The notes: generated from the sequence alone by a model not told the origin. A DNA stretch of 64,000 nt from Kocuria varians (GCF_006539885.1 NZ_BJNW01000007.1:62001-126000); one strand, 5' to 3'; counted from the first letter of the stretch, positions 35,563 through 44,586 are shown. A program made the numbers and translations.

Positions 35563-37131
35563 ATGACCGCAACGGGCTCCCCCACCACGCACACCGGATC
35601 CACCGCCATCGTGGAGTCCAGGGCCCACGTGGCCGTGATCCAGGGCGTGATCGGCTCCCTGATGATGCTCGTGGGCTCCGTGGGCACCGGGTGGATCGCC
35701 AACGGCTCCCCCATGGTCCGTCACCCGCTGGTGATCGAGCTGCGGGTCAACGCGTGGGGCGTGTACACGTGCACTGCGCTGCTGACCCTGGGCGCCATGC
35801 TGCTCATCCGGTCCTGGTTGCGGCTCGGTCAGCGCCTGCGCGGCTGGCCCCCGGGCTCACTGCGCACCGTGCGCACCGCCGTGATCGCGTGGTCCGTCCC
35901 GCTGCTCTTCGCGGTTCCCATCTACTCTCGGGACGTCTACGCGTACATCGGGCAGGGCCGGCTCATGCTCGCCGGCAAGGACCCGTACGTGGAGGGCATC
36001 TCCTCCCTGGACAACTGGTTCATGCTGGGCGCGGACCCCGAGTGGGCGGAGGCCCGCACCCCCTACGGCCCCTACTTCCTGTGGATCGCCGCCGCGGTGG
36101 TGCGCCTGACCAACGCCCAGCCGGACGCCTCCGTGATGCTGTTCCGGCTCGCCGCGTACGTGGGCGTGATCCTGTGCATGGTCTACGTGCCCAAGCTCGC
36201 CCGGCTGCACAACGTGAACGGGGCCCGCGCCCTGTGGATCTCCGTGGCCAACCCGCTGTTCCTCATCAGCTTCGTGGCCAGCGCCCACAACGACGCCCTC
36301 ATGGTGGGGCTGGCCGTGGCCGGCGTGTACTTCGCGGCCACAAAACATCCACTGATCGGCATACTTCTGGTCACCGGGTCCATCGGGATCAAACCCATCA
36401 CCATCCTGCTGCTGCCGTTCATCGGGCTGCTGTGGGCGGGCAAGGGTGCCTCGTGGCCGCGGCGCTTCGTAATCTGGGCGGCCACCGCCCTCATCAGCTT
36501 CGGCCTGCTCGCACTGAGCGGCTGGGCGGACGGGCTCGGCGTCGGATGGGCCTGGGCGCTGCTCGACCCCACCCCCGGCTACACGGGGTACTCGCCGTCC
36601 GGCTTCCTGGGGCAGCAGGTCGAGCGCCTCGGGAACTTCCTCGGTCTGCCCGGCGGGGACATGGCCGGAACCTTCCGCAGGCTCCTGCAGGCCGCCGCAA
36701 TCCTCCTGGTGCTCGTGCTGATGTTCGTGGGCGGGGACCGCAAGATCGTCCGACGCATGGCCATCGCGTTCGCCGCAGTGGTCCTGCTCTCGCCCATCAT
36801 CCAGCCCTGGTACATCCTGTGGCTGCTGCCCCTGCTCGCCGCCACCGGCATCAAGGACAACTGGCAGATCCGCATCATCTACATCGTGGTCACGTTCTTC
36901 GTGGTTTTCGGTGCGCAGGACCAGCTCTCCGTGTGGCCGTTCCTCACCCTCAGTGTGAGTGTGTCCCAGGTGGCGTTCGTGATCACCGTGGCGTTCACGC
37001 TGTACCTCGCGCTGATCGACCCCCGCACCCGGACGCTGCTGACCCACGGCGGGTGGCGCGGCTGGTTCGGCCCCGGCCCGGCGTGGCCGTCCACCGAGCT
37101 GGTGGCCCCGCCGCGCCGTCGCCGCGGCTGA
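35563..37131 (+). CDS. mptB: Polyprenol phosphomannose-dependent alpha-1,6-mannosyltransferase
   Basis: MptB-type transferase, 522 residues, about twelve helices, which uses polyprenyl-phosphate-mannose to extend the alpha-1,6-mannan backbone of lipomannan. The family hallmark SRDVYAYIGQGRLMLAGKDP lies near 127, with RTPYGPYFLW near 165, ASAHNDALMVGLAVAGVY near 242 and SPIIQPWYILWLLPLLAA near 410. Micrococcus and relatives make succinylated lipomannan and need such enzymes. The gene is divergent from two GT87-like transferases, together forming a lipomannan assembly locus. The ATG follows GAGGGGGC; the C-terminus is basic (PPRRRRG). Gene symbol rests on family resemblance. Confidence 0.85.
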   Translation: MTATGSPTTHTGSTAIVESRAHVAVIQGVIGSLMMLVGSVGTGWIANGSPMVRHPLVIELRVNAWGVYTCTALLTLGAMLLIRSWLRLGQRLRGWPPGSLRTVRTAVIAWSVPLLFAVPIYSRDVYAYIGQGRLMLAGKDPYVEGISSLDNWFMLGADPEWAEARTPYGPYFLWIAAAVVRLTNAQPDASVMLFRLAAYVGVILCMVYVPKLARLHNVNGARALWISVANPLFLISFVASAHNDALMVGLAVAGVYFAATKHPLIGILLVTGSIGIKPITILLLPFIGLLWAGKGASWPRRFVIWAATALISFGLLALSGWADGLGVGWAWALLDPTPGYTGYSPSGFLGQQVERLGNFLGLPGGDMAGTFRRLLQAAAILLVLVLMFVGGDRKIVRRMAIAFAAVVLLSPIIQPWYILWLLPLLAATGIKDNWQIRIIYIVVTFFVVFGAQDQLSVWPFLTLSVSVSQVAFVITVAFTLYLALIDPRTRTLLTHGGWRGWFGPGPAWPSTELVAPPRRRRG

Positions 37132-37203
37132 CCCGCCGACGACGCCGTCCGCCGGGTGGGGGCGACGCTGCCGATCCGAGCCGCACCGCGGTCACGACGC
37201 GCA

Positions 37204-37245
37204 GCGGGGACGTGTCGTCCGGCTCTCCGGACGACACGTCCCCGC
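37204..37245. terminator. Strong bidirectional terminator
   Basis: A 19-bp perfect stem (37204-37222 with 37227-37245) around CTCT, arms starting GCGGGGACGTGTCGTCC. It separates the convergent mptB and SDR genes. Confidence 0.9.
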
Positions 37246-37263
37246 CGCTGACTTCCCTGCCCG

Positions 37264-38040
37264 TCAGAGCGGAGTGACGTACGCACCCGAGATGCCGCCG
37301 TCCACCAGGAACGTGGACGCCGTCATGAAGGAGGAGTCGTCGCTCGCCAGGAACGCGACCGACGCCGCCAGCTCCTCCGGCTCGGCGAAACGCCCCAGGG
37401 GGACGTGCACGAGACGGCGGGCCGCCTTCTCCGGGTCCTTGGCGAAGAGCTCCTTCAGGAGAGGGGTGTTGACCGGCCCGGGGCACAGTGCGTTGACCCG
37501 AATTCCCTGACGGGCGAACTCGACCCCCAGTTCACGGCTCATCGCCAGCACGCCCCCCTTCGACGCGCTGTAGGAGATCTGGGAGGTCGCCGCTCCCATC
37601 ACCGCCACGAAGGATGCCGTGTTGATGATCGACCCCTTGCCCTGTTCCTTCATGTAGGGGATCGCGTACTTGCAGCAGTAGTACACGGAGGTCAGGTTCA
37701 CCTCCTGGACCCTGCGCCAGGCGTCGATGTCGGTGTCCAGGATGGAGGCGTCGTCCGCCGGGGAGATCCCCGCGTTGTTGAAGGCGATGTCCACGGACCC
37801 GAACTCCTCGTGGGTCCGCGCGTACAGGGCCTCCACCTCTTCCTTGTTCGTCACGTCCACCCGGACGAACATGCCGTCGACCTCGGCCGCAGCCTTTTCG
37901 CCGGTGGCGGGATCGATGTCCGCGATCACCACGCGGGCTCCCTCGGCGGAGAGCCTGCGGGCCGTGGCAAGACCGATGCCGCTGGCACCTCCCGTGATGA
38001 CGGCGCTTCGGTCGACCAGACGACGGGCATTGACATCCAT
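37264..38040 (-). CDS. SDR-family NAD-dependent alcohol dehydrogenase
   Basis: Classical short-chain dehydrogenase, 258 residues. The nucleotide site TGGASGIG is at 16-23, Asp41 favours NAD, NNAG is at 88-91, and the catalytic Ser143, Tyr157 and Lys161 (YSASK) are present. Its place at the end of the permease/glutamyl-ligase/hydrolase/ALDH operon suggests it oxidises the hydroxyl of a glutamylated amino alcohol to the aldehyde that the ALDH takes on. The true start is the ATG at 38040, behind AAGGAG; the longer frame overlaps the ALDH. Other alcohols remain possible. A strong terminator follows. Confidence 0.85.
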   Translation of the reverse strand: MDVNARRLVDRSAVITGGASGIGLATARRLSAEGARVVIADIDPATGEKAAAEVDGMFVRVDVTNKEEVEALYARTHEEFGSVDIAFNNAGISPADDASILDTDIDAWRRVQEVNLTSVYYCCKYAIPYMKEQGKGSIINTASFVAVMGAATSQISYSASKGGVLAMSRELGVEFARQGIRVNALCPGPVNTPLLKELFAKDPEKAARRLVHVPLGRFAEPEELAASVAFLASDDSSFMTASTFLVDGGISGAYVTPL

Positions 38041-38096
38041 GAATTCTCCTTCTTTCGACTTTCGAACTGGTGCGGCGGAGGGTTTCCCCGCGCGAC

Positions 38097-39455
38097 TCAC
38101 TGACTGGAAATGAAGACGTTCTTCGTCTCGGTGAAGGCGTCGGGCGCGTCGGGCCCGAGTTCCCGTCCGAATCCGGACTGCTTGAAGCCGCCGAACGGGG
38201 TCCAGTAGCGCACCGAGGCGTGGGTGTTGACGGACAGGTTCCCCGCCTCCACGCCGCGGGACACCCGCAGTGCACGGCCGACGTCGCGGGTCCAGATCGA
38301 ACCCGACAGGCCGTACTCGGTGTCGTTGGCCACCCTGATCGCGTCCGCCTCGTCCTCGAACGGCACCACCGAGATGATCGGCCCGAAGATCTCCTCCTGG
38401 AACACCCGCGACGTCGTGGACGGCAGCAGCACCGTGGGAGGGAACCAGAACCCGGCACCGGACGGGGCAGACCCCTGGAAGGCGACCGGGGCGTCGGAGT
38501 CCAGGAAGGATGCCACGGAATCCCTGTGGTGCGCCGAGACCAGCGGCCCCATCTCAGTGCCCTCGCCCCAGGGGTCCCCGCACGTGAAGTCCTTGACGGC
38601 CGGTTCGAGCAGTTCGAGGAACCGGTCCAGCACCGAGCGCTGCACCAGGACCCTCGAGCGGGAGCAGCAGTCCTGCCCTGCGTTGTCGAAGGCACCACCC
38701 GGCGTGGCGGCCGCGGCCGCTTCCAGGTCGGCATCCGCGAAGACGATGTTCGAGTTCTTCCCCCCGAGCTCCAGGGTCACTCGCTTCACCTGCTCGGAGC
38801 AGCCCGCCATGATCTTCTTCCCCACGCCGGTGGAGCCGGTGAACACCACCTTCCGGACCGCTGGATGAGTGACGAACCGCTCCCCCACCACGGAGCCCTT
38901 GCCCGGGAGCACGGTGAAGACCCCCTCCGGGATACCCGCTTCGAGCGCCAGTTCCCCCAGCCGGATGGCCGTCAGAGGTGTGATCTCGGCCGGCTTGAGG
39001 ACCACGGTGTTCCCGGCCGCGAGCGCCGGCGCGAACCCCCAGCCGGCGATCGGCATCGGGAAGTTCCACGGCACGATGATGCCGACGACCCCCAGTGGTT
39101 CGTGGAAGGTGATGTTGACGCCCCCCGGCGCGGGGATCTGACGCCCTGAGAGGCGTTCCGGTGACCCCGCGTAGTAGGTGAGCACGTCCCGCACGTTGCC
39201 GGCTTCCCACCGCGCATTGCCGATGGTGTGTCCGGCGTTGCGCACCTCGAGTGCGGCGAGGTTCTCGATGTCCGCGTCCACGGCATCCGCGAAACGGCGC
39301 AGCAGGCGGGCCCGGTCCGCCGGGTCCACCGCCCGCCAGGTAGCGAAGGCCCGCTGCGCGCGGTCGATTGCGGCGTCCGTCTCCTCCAGCGAGGCCATTC
39401 CGACGGACTCCACGACCTCTTCCGTGGCGGGGTTGATGATGTTCGTTGCGCTCAT
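38097..39455 (-). CDS. Aldehyde dehydrogenase (amine catabolism)
   Basis: NAD(P)-dependent aldehyde dehydrogenase, 452 residues. The general base Glu is in VTLELGGKN near 226 and the nucleophile is in NAGQDCCSRSR near 260, where two adjacent Cys occur; PWNFPMPIAGWGFAPALAAG and PFGGFKQSGFGRELG are also typical. In this operon it should convert a gamma-glutamyl aminoaldehyde to the acid before amide hydrolysis. The ATG at 39455 overlaps the stop of the hydrolase gene as ATGA; an AAAGGA site is further upstream than usual, so coupling probably matters. The open frame beyond the start is a shadow. Confidence 0.9.
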   Translation of the reverse strand: MSATNIINPATEEVVESVGMASLEETDAAIDRAQRAFATWRAVDPADRARLLRRFADAVDADIENLAALEVRNAGHTIGNARWEAGNVRDVLTYYAGSPERLSGRQIPAPGGVNITFHEPLGVVGIIVPWNFPMPIAGWGFAPALAAGNTVVLKPAEITPLTAIRLGELALEAGIPEGVFTVLPGKGSVVGERFVTHPAVRKVVFTGSTGVGKKIMAGCSEQVKRVTLELGGKNSNIVFADADLEAAAAATPGGAFDNAGQDCCSRSRVLVQRSVLDRFLELLEPAVKDFTCGDPWGEGTEMGPLVSAHHRDSVASFLDSDAPVAFQGSAPSGAGFWFPPTVLLPSTTSRVFQEEIFGPIISVVPFEDEADAIRVANDTEYGLSGSIWTRDVGRALRVSRGVEAGNLSVNTHASVRYWTPFGGFKQSGFGRELGPDAPDAFTETKNVFISSQ

Positions 39456-40228
39456 GAGATCGGAGCGTCCTTTCGGTCTGGGGAAATCGAGGTGCTGGTC
39501 CGGTGGTGGTGTGCATACTCGCGGGCTGCAGCGAGGAACCCGTCGAAGAGCCGCACGTCCTGGCGGTTCTCCTCGGGATGGAACTGCACGCCCAGGGTCC
39601 AGCCCCCGGTTGCGGTCTCCACGGCTTCCACCGTTCCGTCGTCCGCGCGGGCGGTGACAACAAGGCCGTCTGCCACCCGGTCGAGCGCCTGGTGGTGGTA
39701 GCAGGGAGAGTCGGCCGACTCCCCCAGGAGTTCCGCACACCGGCTGCCGGGAGCCGTGGCGAAGTGCACGCGTCCGTACACACCGGGTTCGGGCTGGTAC
39801 CGAGCGGCACCGGGGTTCACGTCCGGCAGGTGCTGCTCGAGCGTGCCCCCGAGGGCGACGTTCAGGACCTGCGCGCCGCGGCAGATCGCGAACAGCGGCA
39901 GCTCCATGTCGAGGGCCCTGCGGGTCAGAGCGATGTCGTGCTCGTCCCGCGAGGGCTGCGACCTGGTCCTCGGGTGGGGCTGCGCCCCGTAGAAATCAGG
40001 GTCCACGTCCACCCCACCGATCACCACCAGGCCGTCGACGAGATCCAGGACGTCAGGGTCCGTGCCCAGGGGCGGGAGCAGCAGTGGTACGCCCCCGGCG
40101 CGGACGATCCCTTCCACGTAAGCCCCGGGGACGATCGCCGCCGTGGCATTCCACACCCCCCAGGAGCCCTCCTGGTAGTACGTGGTGACGCCGATCCGCG
40201 GGCGCCTGACGTCCTCCTGCCCCGCCAT
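39452..40228 (-). CDS. Gamma-glutamyl amide hydrolase (PuuD-like class I amidotransferase)
   Basis: Peptidase C26 family hydrolase, 258 residues, which removes the glutamyl group at the end of the glutamylated amine pathway. Triad: Cys116 in FAICRGAQVLNV, His217 and Glu219 in VQFHPEE. Family marks VIGGVDVDPDFYGAQPHP (69-86) and SRDEHDIALTRRALD are present. In E. coli PuuD the substrate is gamma-glutamyl-GABA; here gamma-glutamylglycine is equally possible given the SDR. The ATG at 40228 lies one base after the ligase stop, and the end overlaps the ALDH start. Confidence 0.88.
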   Translation of the reverse strand: MAGQEDVRRPRIGVTTYYQEGSWGVWNATAAIVPGAYVEGIVRAGGVPLLLPPLGTDPDVLDLVDGLVVIGGVDVDPDFYGAQPHPRTRSQPSRDEHDIALTRRALDMELPLFAICRGAQVLNVALGGTLEQHLPDVNPGAARYQPEPGVYGRVHFATAPGSRCAELLGESADSPCYHHQALDRVADGLVVTARADDGTVEAVETATGGWTLGVQFHPEENRQDVRLFDGFLAAAREYAHHHRTSTSISPDRKDAPIS

Positions 40229-40229
40229 G

Positions 40230-41621
40230 TCAGAGCCTCTCGAAGCCACGTCGCAGCTCCCAGTCGGTGATCGCCGCCTCGAAGGCGGCCAGCTCCACGT
40301 CCGCGTAGTGGACGTAGTGGTCCACGACCTCGTCACCGAACAGTTCCCGGGCGAGCTGCGAGCCATCCAGCAGATCCCGGGCCTCCCGCATGGTGGAGGG
40401 CACCACGGGAGCGTCCGACTCGTACGCGTTGCCCTCCATCATGGGCTCCAGCTCGAGCTGGTGCTCGATGCCGTAGAGACCCGATGCCAGCATGGCCGAC
40501 AGCGCCAGGTAGGGGTTCACGTCGCCACCCGGCAGGCGGTTCTCCATGCGGGCCGACTGCCCGCTGCCCACCAGACGGACCGAGCAGGAGCGGTTGTCCA
40601 TGCCCCACGCCACCGCCGTGGGGGCGAAGCTGCCCTTGACGAAGCGCTTGTAGGAGTTGATGTTCGGTGCGTAGAAGATGGTCAGTTCCCGCATCCCCTT
40701 GAGGACGCCGGCGATGAAGTGATCGTAGACCGCGGTCCGCTCGCCCTTCTCCTTGTCCCAGAACACCAGTTCACCGTCGAGTCCCCGCAGGGACATGTGG
40801 ATGTGGCACGAGCTGCCTTCGCGGTCGTTCGGCTTGGCCATGAACGTCACCGATTTGCCCTGGTTGTGCGCGATCTGCTTGGACGACAGCTTGTACACCA
40901 CGTGGTTGTCCGCCGTGACCATTCCGTCGTCGTACCTGAACGCGATCTCGTGCTGGCCGTAGTTGCACTCGCCCTTGGCGTTCTCCACGGTCAGCCCGGC
41001 CGCGTACATGGCGTTGCGGACCTCGCGCAGCAGCGGTTCGACGCGCTGCGACCCGAGCAGGTTGTAGTCCACGTTGTACTCGTTCGCCGGTTCCAGGTTC
41101 CGGTAGTCGGAGTCCCACGCATCCTCGTAGCTGGTGTTGTAGACGCAGAACTCCAGCTCGGTACCGGTCAGCATCGTGAAACCCATGTCCTTGGCACGAT
41201 CGAGCTGACGACGGAGCATGGCCCGGGGCGACATGGGGATCGGTTGCCCGTCGTGCCCCACGAGATCGCACTGGATCATCACCTGACCCGGGTTGTGGGG
41301 CATCAGACGGATGGTGTCCAGGTCCATGTCGAAGCTCATGTCCCCGTACCCCGCCTCCCAGCTGCTGATGGCGTAGCCGGCAGGCGTGTTCATCTCCGTG
41401 TCCACCGCCAGGAGGTAGTTGCAGCCCTCCGCGCCCTCATCGAGGATCGCGTCCAGGAAGAACTGGGCGTGGTTGAGCTTTCCCTGCAACCGGCCCTGCA
41501 TGTCCGTGAATGCGAGCACCACGGTGTCGATCTCCTGGTCCAGGATCTTCTTCCGCAGTTGGTCCACGGTGAGCATTCGATCGTTTCGGGGGTGCTTTGC
41601 TTCTGCGCTCATGTCGTTCAT
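40230..41621 (-). CDS. Gamma-glutamyl-amine ligase (GlnA4/PuuA-like glutamine synthetase homologue)
   Basis: Glutamine-synthetase-like ligase, 463 residues, which uses ATP to join glutamate to an amine rather than to ammonia. The beta-Grasp part shows VVLAFTDMQGRLQGK, CNYLLAVDTEMNT and SSWEAGYGDMSFD; the catalytic part has TGTELEFCVYNTSYE, AKGECNYGQHEIAFRYDD and SCHIHMSL with metal and ATP residues. It lacks the adenylylation-loop context of assimilatory GlnA. The pattern is that of the GlnA4/GlnA3/PuuA branch. GlnA4 of Streptomyces glutamylates ethanolamine, PuuA glutamylates putrescine; the neighbouring ethanolamine-type permease and SDR favour the first. It follows the permease by 39 bases. 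Confidence 0.87.
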   Translation of the reverse strand: MNDMSAEAKHPRNDRMLTVDQLRKKILDQEIDTVVLAFTDMQGRLQGKLNHAQFFLDAILDEGAEGCNYLLAVDTEMNTPAGYAISSWEAGYGDMSFDMDLDTIRLMPHNPGQVMIQCDLVGHDGQPIPMSPRAMLRRQLDRAKDMGFTMLTGTELEFCVYNTSYEDAWDSDYRNLEPANEYNVDYNLLGSQRVEPLLREVRNAMYAAGLTVENAKGECNYGQHEIAFRYDDGMVTADNHVVYKLSSKQIAHNQGKSVTFMAKPNDREGSSCHIHMSLRGLDGELVFWDKEKGERTAVYDHFIAGVLKGMRELTIFYAPNINSYKRFVKGSFAPTAVAWGMDNRSCSVRLVGSGQSARMENRLPGGDVNPYLALSAMLASGLYGIEHQLELEPMMEGNAYESDAPVVPSTMREARDLLDGSQLARELFGDEVVDHYVHYADVELAAFEAAITDWELRRGFERL

Positions 41622-41660
41622 TCCTCAGTGGGTGTCAGTGGTGCGACGGTCGGTGCAAAT

Positions 41661-43094
41661 TCATTGGAGAGACGTTTCGGCGCTCTGGACGAGGGCGAAT
41701 TCCTCCTCCGGTGCGTTCGCCACCAGGTGGTGACGGCTGTAGAACCAGAAGTACGCCACGAACACCACAAAGACGCCCGCTGTGATGGAGGCGGCGGTGA
41801 CATCCACGAGGAACGTGGCGACCACCGCGACGAGCGCGAGGACCATGGCGACGCCCGTCGTCACGACTCCGCCGGGCGTGCGATAGCCCCGCGGGAGGTT
41901 GGGCTCACGGAACCGCAGGACGATGTGGGAGAGGTTCAGCAGAACGTAGGAGACCGTGGCACCGAAGACGGCGATGTTGATCAGGAGACCACCGTTCTTG
42001 GTAGCGGCCGCGAGAATGAAGCCGATCGTGCCCGGCACCAGCAGGGCGACCCAGGGGGTCCGTCGCTTCCCGGTCAACGAGAGGAAGCGTGGCAGGTAGC
42101 CCGCGCGTGACAGGGCGAACAGCTGCCGGGAGTAGGCGTACATGATGGAGAAGAAGCTGGCGACCAGACCGGCCAGTCCCGCGTAGTTGACCACACCGGC
42201 CATGATGCTGTCCGGCCCGTCGACGGCGCGGATGGCCTCCGGCAACGGGTTGTCGGAGGTGCTCATGGCCTCGGCGCCCCCGCCCCCCGGCACCAGGACC
42301 AGCATGGCCGCCCCGCTCACCAGGAGGATGAGCATCGCCACGATGATGCCCCTGGGCATGTCCCGCGTGGGGTCGGTCGTCTCCTCCGCGGCGAGAGGGA
42401 CACCCTCCACCGCGAGGAAGAACCAGATCCCGTACACCAGGGCCGCCAGGACCCCCGTGTACCCCATGGGCAGGAAGGCACTCGACCCAGCGGCGTCGTT
42501 CGGGACGATGTCGAAGAGGTTGGCGGCGTCGAAGTGCGGGATGAGCGCGACGACGGTGACGACGAGCGCGAGCACGGCGACCGCCGTGATCCCGAACATC
42601 AGCTTGAGAGCCTCGCCCACACCGCGCATGTGGATGCCCATGAACACCAGGTAGGTCACCAGGTAGACGGGCCACGAGTTGGTCAGCCCGAACAGCCCTA
42701 GCGCTTCGATGTACCCGCCGATGAACGTGGCAATGGCAGCCGGTGCCACCGCGTATTCGATGAGCACTGCGGTGCCCGTCGCAAAGCCGCCGAGAGGCCC
42801 CAACGCACGGCGGGCGAACCCGTAGCCTGCGCCGGCCGTGGGCAACGTCGAAGACATCTCCGCGAGGCCGAAGACCATGCACGTGTACATGACGCCCATC
42901 AGCACGAACGCGATGAGCAGACCGCCCCAACCGCCCTGGCCCAGACCGATGTTCCACCCGGCGAAGTCGCCGGAGATCACGTAGGAGACTCCGAGTCCGG
43001 CGAGCAGCACCCACCCCGCAGCCCCGGCCTTCAGCGTGCGGTGCTCCATGTAGCTGGAGTCAGCGACATACCCTGTGGTCTGCTCGTGCGGCAT
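41661..43094 (-). CDS. APC-superfamily permease, ethanolamine permease type
   Basis: Amino acid/amine permease of 477 residues, about 12-13 helices. The N-terminal LKAGAAGWVLLAGLGVSYVI followed by SGDFAGWNIGLGQGGWGGLL is the hallmark of the ethanolamine permease branch; LAEMSSTLPTAGAGYGFARR and VEGVPLAAEETTDPTRDMPR are further family marks. It should import ethanolamine or a similar amine for the ligase encoded next. It is the first gene of the five-gene operon and divergent from the GntR regulator, with about 200 bases between them that contain two inverted repeats. Confidence 0.88.
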   Translation of the reverse strand: MPHEQTTGYVADSSYMEHRTLKAGAAGWVLLAGLGVSYVISGDFAGWNIGLGQGGWGGLLIAFVLMGVMYTCMVFGLAEMSSTLPTAGAGYGFARRALGPLGGFATGTAVLIEYAVAPAAIATFIGGYIEALGLFGLTNSWPVYLVTYLVFMGIHMRGVGEALKLMFGITAVAVLALVVTVVALIPHFDAANLFDIVPNDAAGSSAFLPMGYTGVLAALVYGIWFFLAVEGVPLAAEETTDPTRDMPRGIIVAMLILLVSGAAMLVLVPGGGGAEAMSTSDNPLPEAIRAVDGPDSIMAGVVNYAGLAGLVASFFSIMYAYSRQLFALSRAGYLPRFLSLTGKRRTPWVALLVPGTIGFILAAATKNGGLLINIAVFGATVSYVLLNLSHIVLRFREPNLPRGYRTPGGVVTTGVAMVLALVAVVATFLVDVTAASITAGVFVVFVAYFWFYSRHHLVANAPEEEFALVQSAETSLQ

Positions 43095-43139
43095 GGGGTT
43101 CCACCTCTGGATGTCGGAGCTCGCAAACTCAGGCCTAAA

Positions 43140-43182
43140 GGACTAGTTTCAGTCCATAATGATTTCCTGAAGTGTTACAGGA
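43140..43182. promoter_or_regulatory. Candidate operators between the permease and GntR genes
   Basis: Two short inverted repeats: GGACT-N6-AGTCC at 43140-43155 and TCCTG-N8-CAGGA at 43165-43182. They lie in the AT-richer part of the divergent region, 46-88 bases before the permease start. They are candidates for the GntR-type regulator encoded next door. Confidence 0.4.
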
Positions 43183-43301
43183 CACACTGAGGGCGTCAAG
43201 GGGCGGAACCGGTTCCCCACCTGGGCGTGTGTCTCTCCGGAGATCCCCACGCGCTCGTAGAGTGGGGCCGGTTGTCACAGTCGAGGAGAAGGAGTCCGGT
43301 G

Positions 43302-44009
43302 GTGGAGTTCGGACACCCCTACGCGATTCTGCGCCCCGTTCGTTCGGGCAACACCTTCGAGGAGACCATCGAGCACCTTCTCCAGGCCATCAAGCTCGGC
43401 CTCTTCCCCCGGGGCGAGAAACTGCCCCCGGAGCGGGATCTGGCGGTGCACCTTGGGGTTTCGCGGGCCACGCTGCGCGACGCCCTGGCGGAGCTGCAGA
43501 GAGCCGGGTACCTCGAGATACGCCGGGGCCGGTACGGGGGCACCTACATCCTGGGCAGCCCCCACCTCGCCGACGGCGCGGCGGGCCCCCTGGATCCGGA
43601 GGCGTGCCAGGACGTGCTCGTGTTCCGCGCAGTGGTCGAGCCCGCGGCCGCCGAGCTGGCAGCCAGGGCGGACCTGTCAGCCTCCGCCCGGCAGCACCTG
43701 CAGACGTGTCTCACCGATGTGCAGCAGGCGGACGAGAGCACCTACCGCACCCGCGACGCCAGGTTCCACATTGCCGTGGCCGAACTCGCCGGGAGCCCGT
43801 CCCTGGTGGCAGCTGTCGCCGATGTACGAGCACGGGCAAGCGCGCTGCTGGACCAGATCCCGTTGCTCTCCACCAACCTGGACCACTCCAACGCCCAGCA
43901 CAGCGCACTGGCCGAGGCGGTGCTCCGCGGGGACCCGGTCCGAGCGGAGGCCCTCATGCGCAGCCACCTCGAGGGAACCGCTTCCCTGCTGCGGGGATTC
44001 CTGCCCTGA
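43302..44009 (+). CDS. GntR-family (FadR subfamily) transcriptional regulator
   Basis: Regulator of 235 residues: winged helix at about 16-85 (LPPERDLAVHLGVSRATLRD, then LEIRRGRYGGTYI) and an all-helical FCD ligand domain (VFRAVVEPAAAELAARADL, TRDARFHIAVAELAGS, NLDHSNAQHSALAEAVLRGD) in which the Asp and His residues could hold a metal. It is divergent from the permease operon and is the likely repressor or activator of the glutamylated amine pathway. Start: two adjacent GTG codons at 43299 and 43302 follow AAGGAG; the second has the better 7-base spacing. The longer frame from 43227 lacks a ribosome site. Confidence 0.85.
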   Translation: MEFGHPYAILRPVRSGNTFEETIEHLLQAIKLGLFPRGEKLPPERDLAVHLGVSRATLRDALAELQRAGYLEIRRGRYGGTYILGSPHLADGAAGPLDPEACQDVLVFRAVVEPAAAELAARADLSASARQHLQTCLTDVQQADESTYRTRDARFHIAVAELAGSPSLVAAVADVRARASALLDQIPLLSTNLDHSNAQHSALAEAVLRGDPVRAEALMRSHLEGTASLLRGFLP

Positions 44010-44036
44010 CGGGCCCAGGGGCAGGCGCGGGGGCCC

Positions 44037-44420
44037 TCAGTGCTCCCCGCGCAGCCTCTCCAGCTCGCGGCGGTCCTTCTTGGTGGGACGCCCCGCACCG
44101 CGGTCACGCCGCGCCACGGGCACGCTGAGCTCGGCCGGTCGCGGTGGGGAGTGGTCGATGTAGCACTGCGCGGCCACCGACGCGCCCACGCGCTTGACGA
44201 TCAGGCGGCGCACCTCGAACTCCTGCTGCCACCCGGGGCGTTTCACGCTCACACGGTCGCCCACACGCACGGGCTGCGCGGCCTTCACGGGGGCGCCGTT
44301 CAAGCGGACGTGCCCGGCGCGGCACCCCTGCGTGGCGGAGGAGCGTGTCTTGAAGAGTCGGACCGACCACAACCACACGTCCAGGCGCGCGGAGGCGGGC
44401 TCGTTGCTGGGAGCAGACAT
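44037..44420 (-). CDS. S4-domain RNA-binding protein (Hsp15/HslR-like)
   Basis: A 127-residue protein with an N-terminal S4 RNA-binding domain: RLDVWLWSVRLFKTRSSATQ, then GHVRLNGAPVKAAQPVRVGD and VSVKRPG. Hsp15 of E. coli binds 50S subunits carrying stalled peptidyl-tRNA; the same role is possible. The C-terminus, RRDRGAGRPTKKDRRELERL, is basic and typical of the family. The ATG at 44420 is first in frame. It is convergent with the GntR gene with 27 bases between. Confidence 0.88.
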   Translation of the reverse strand: MSAPSNEPASARLDVWLWSVRLFKTRSSATQGCRAGHVRLNGAPVKAAQPVRVGDRVSVKRPGWQQEFEVRRLIVKRVGASVAAQCYIDHSPPRPAELSVPVARRDRGAGRPTKKDRRELERLRGEH

Positions 44421-44586
44421 GCCCTCACGGTACCCGGACGAGCCGGCCCGGTGCCCGGCCCCGACCGCGGAGAAAGGACGCGGAGAGAGGACGAAGAGAG
44501 GAGAGAGCAGAGACTCGGAGACCCCGCTCCCGCCACCCTCTGACCTGCCGACCGGGGCAGGGACTGAGGCGGCACGTCCTGGAACG

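Noticed and set aside
43302-44009. GntR regulator as fatty-acid FadR
   Set aside because: No fatty-acid genes nearby; position and divergence tie it to the amine permease operon.
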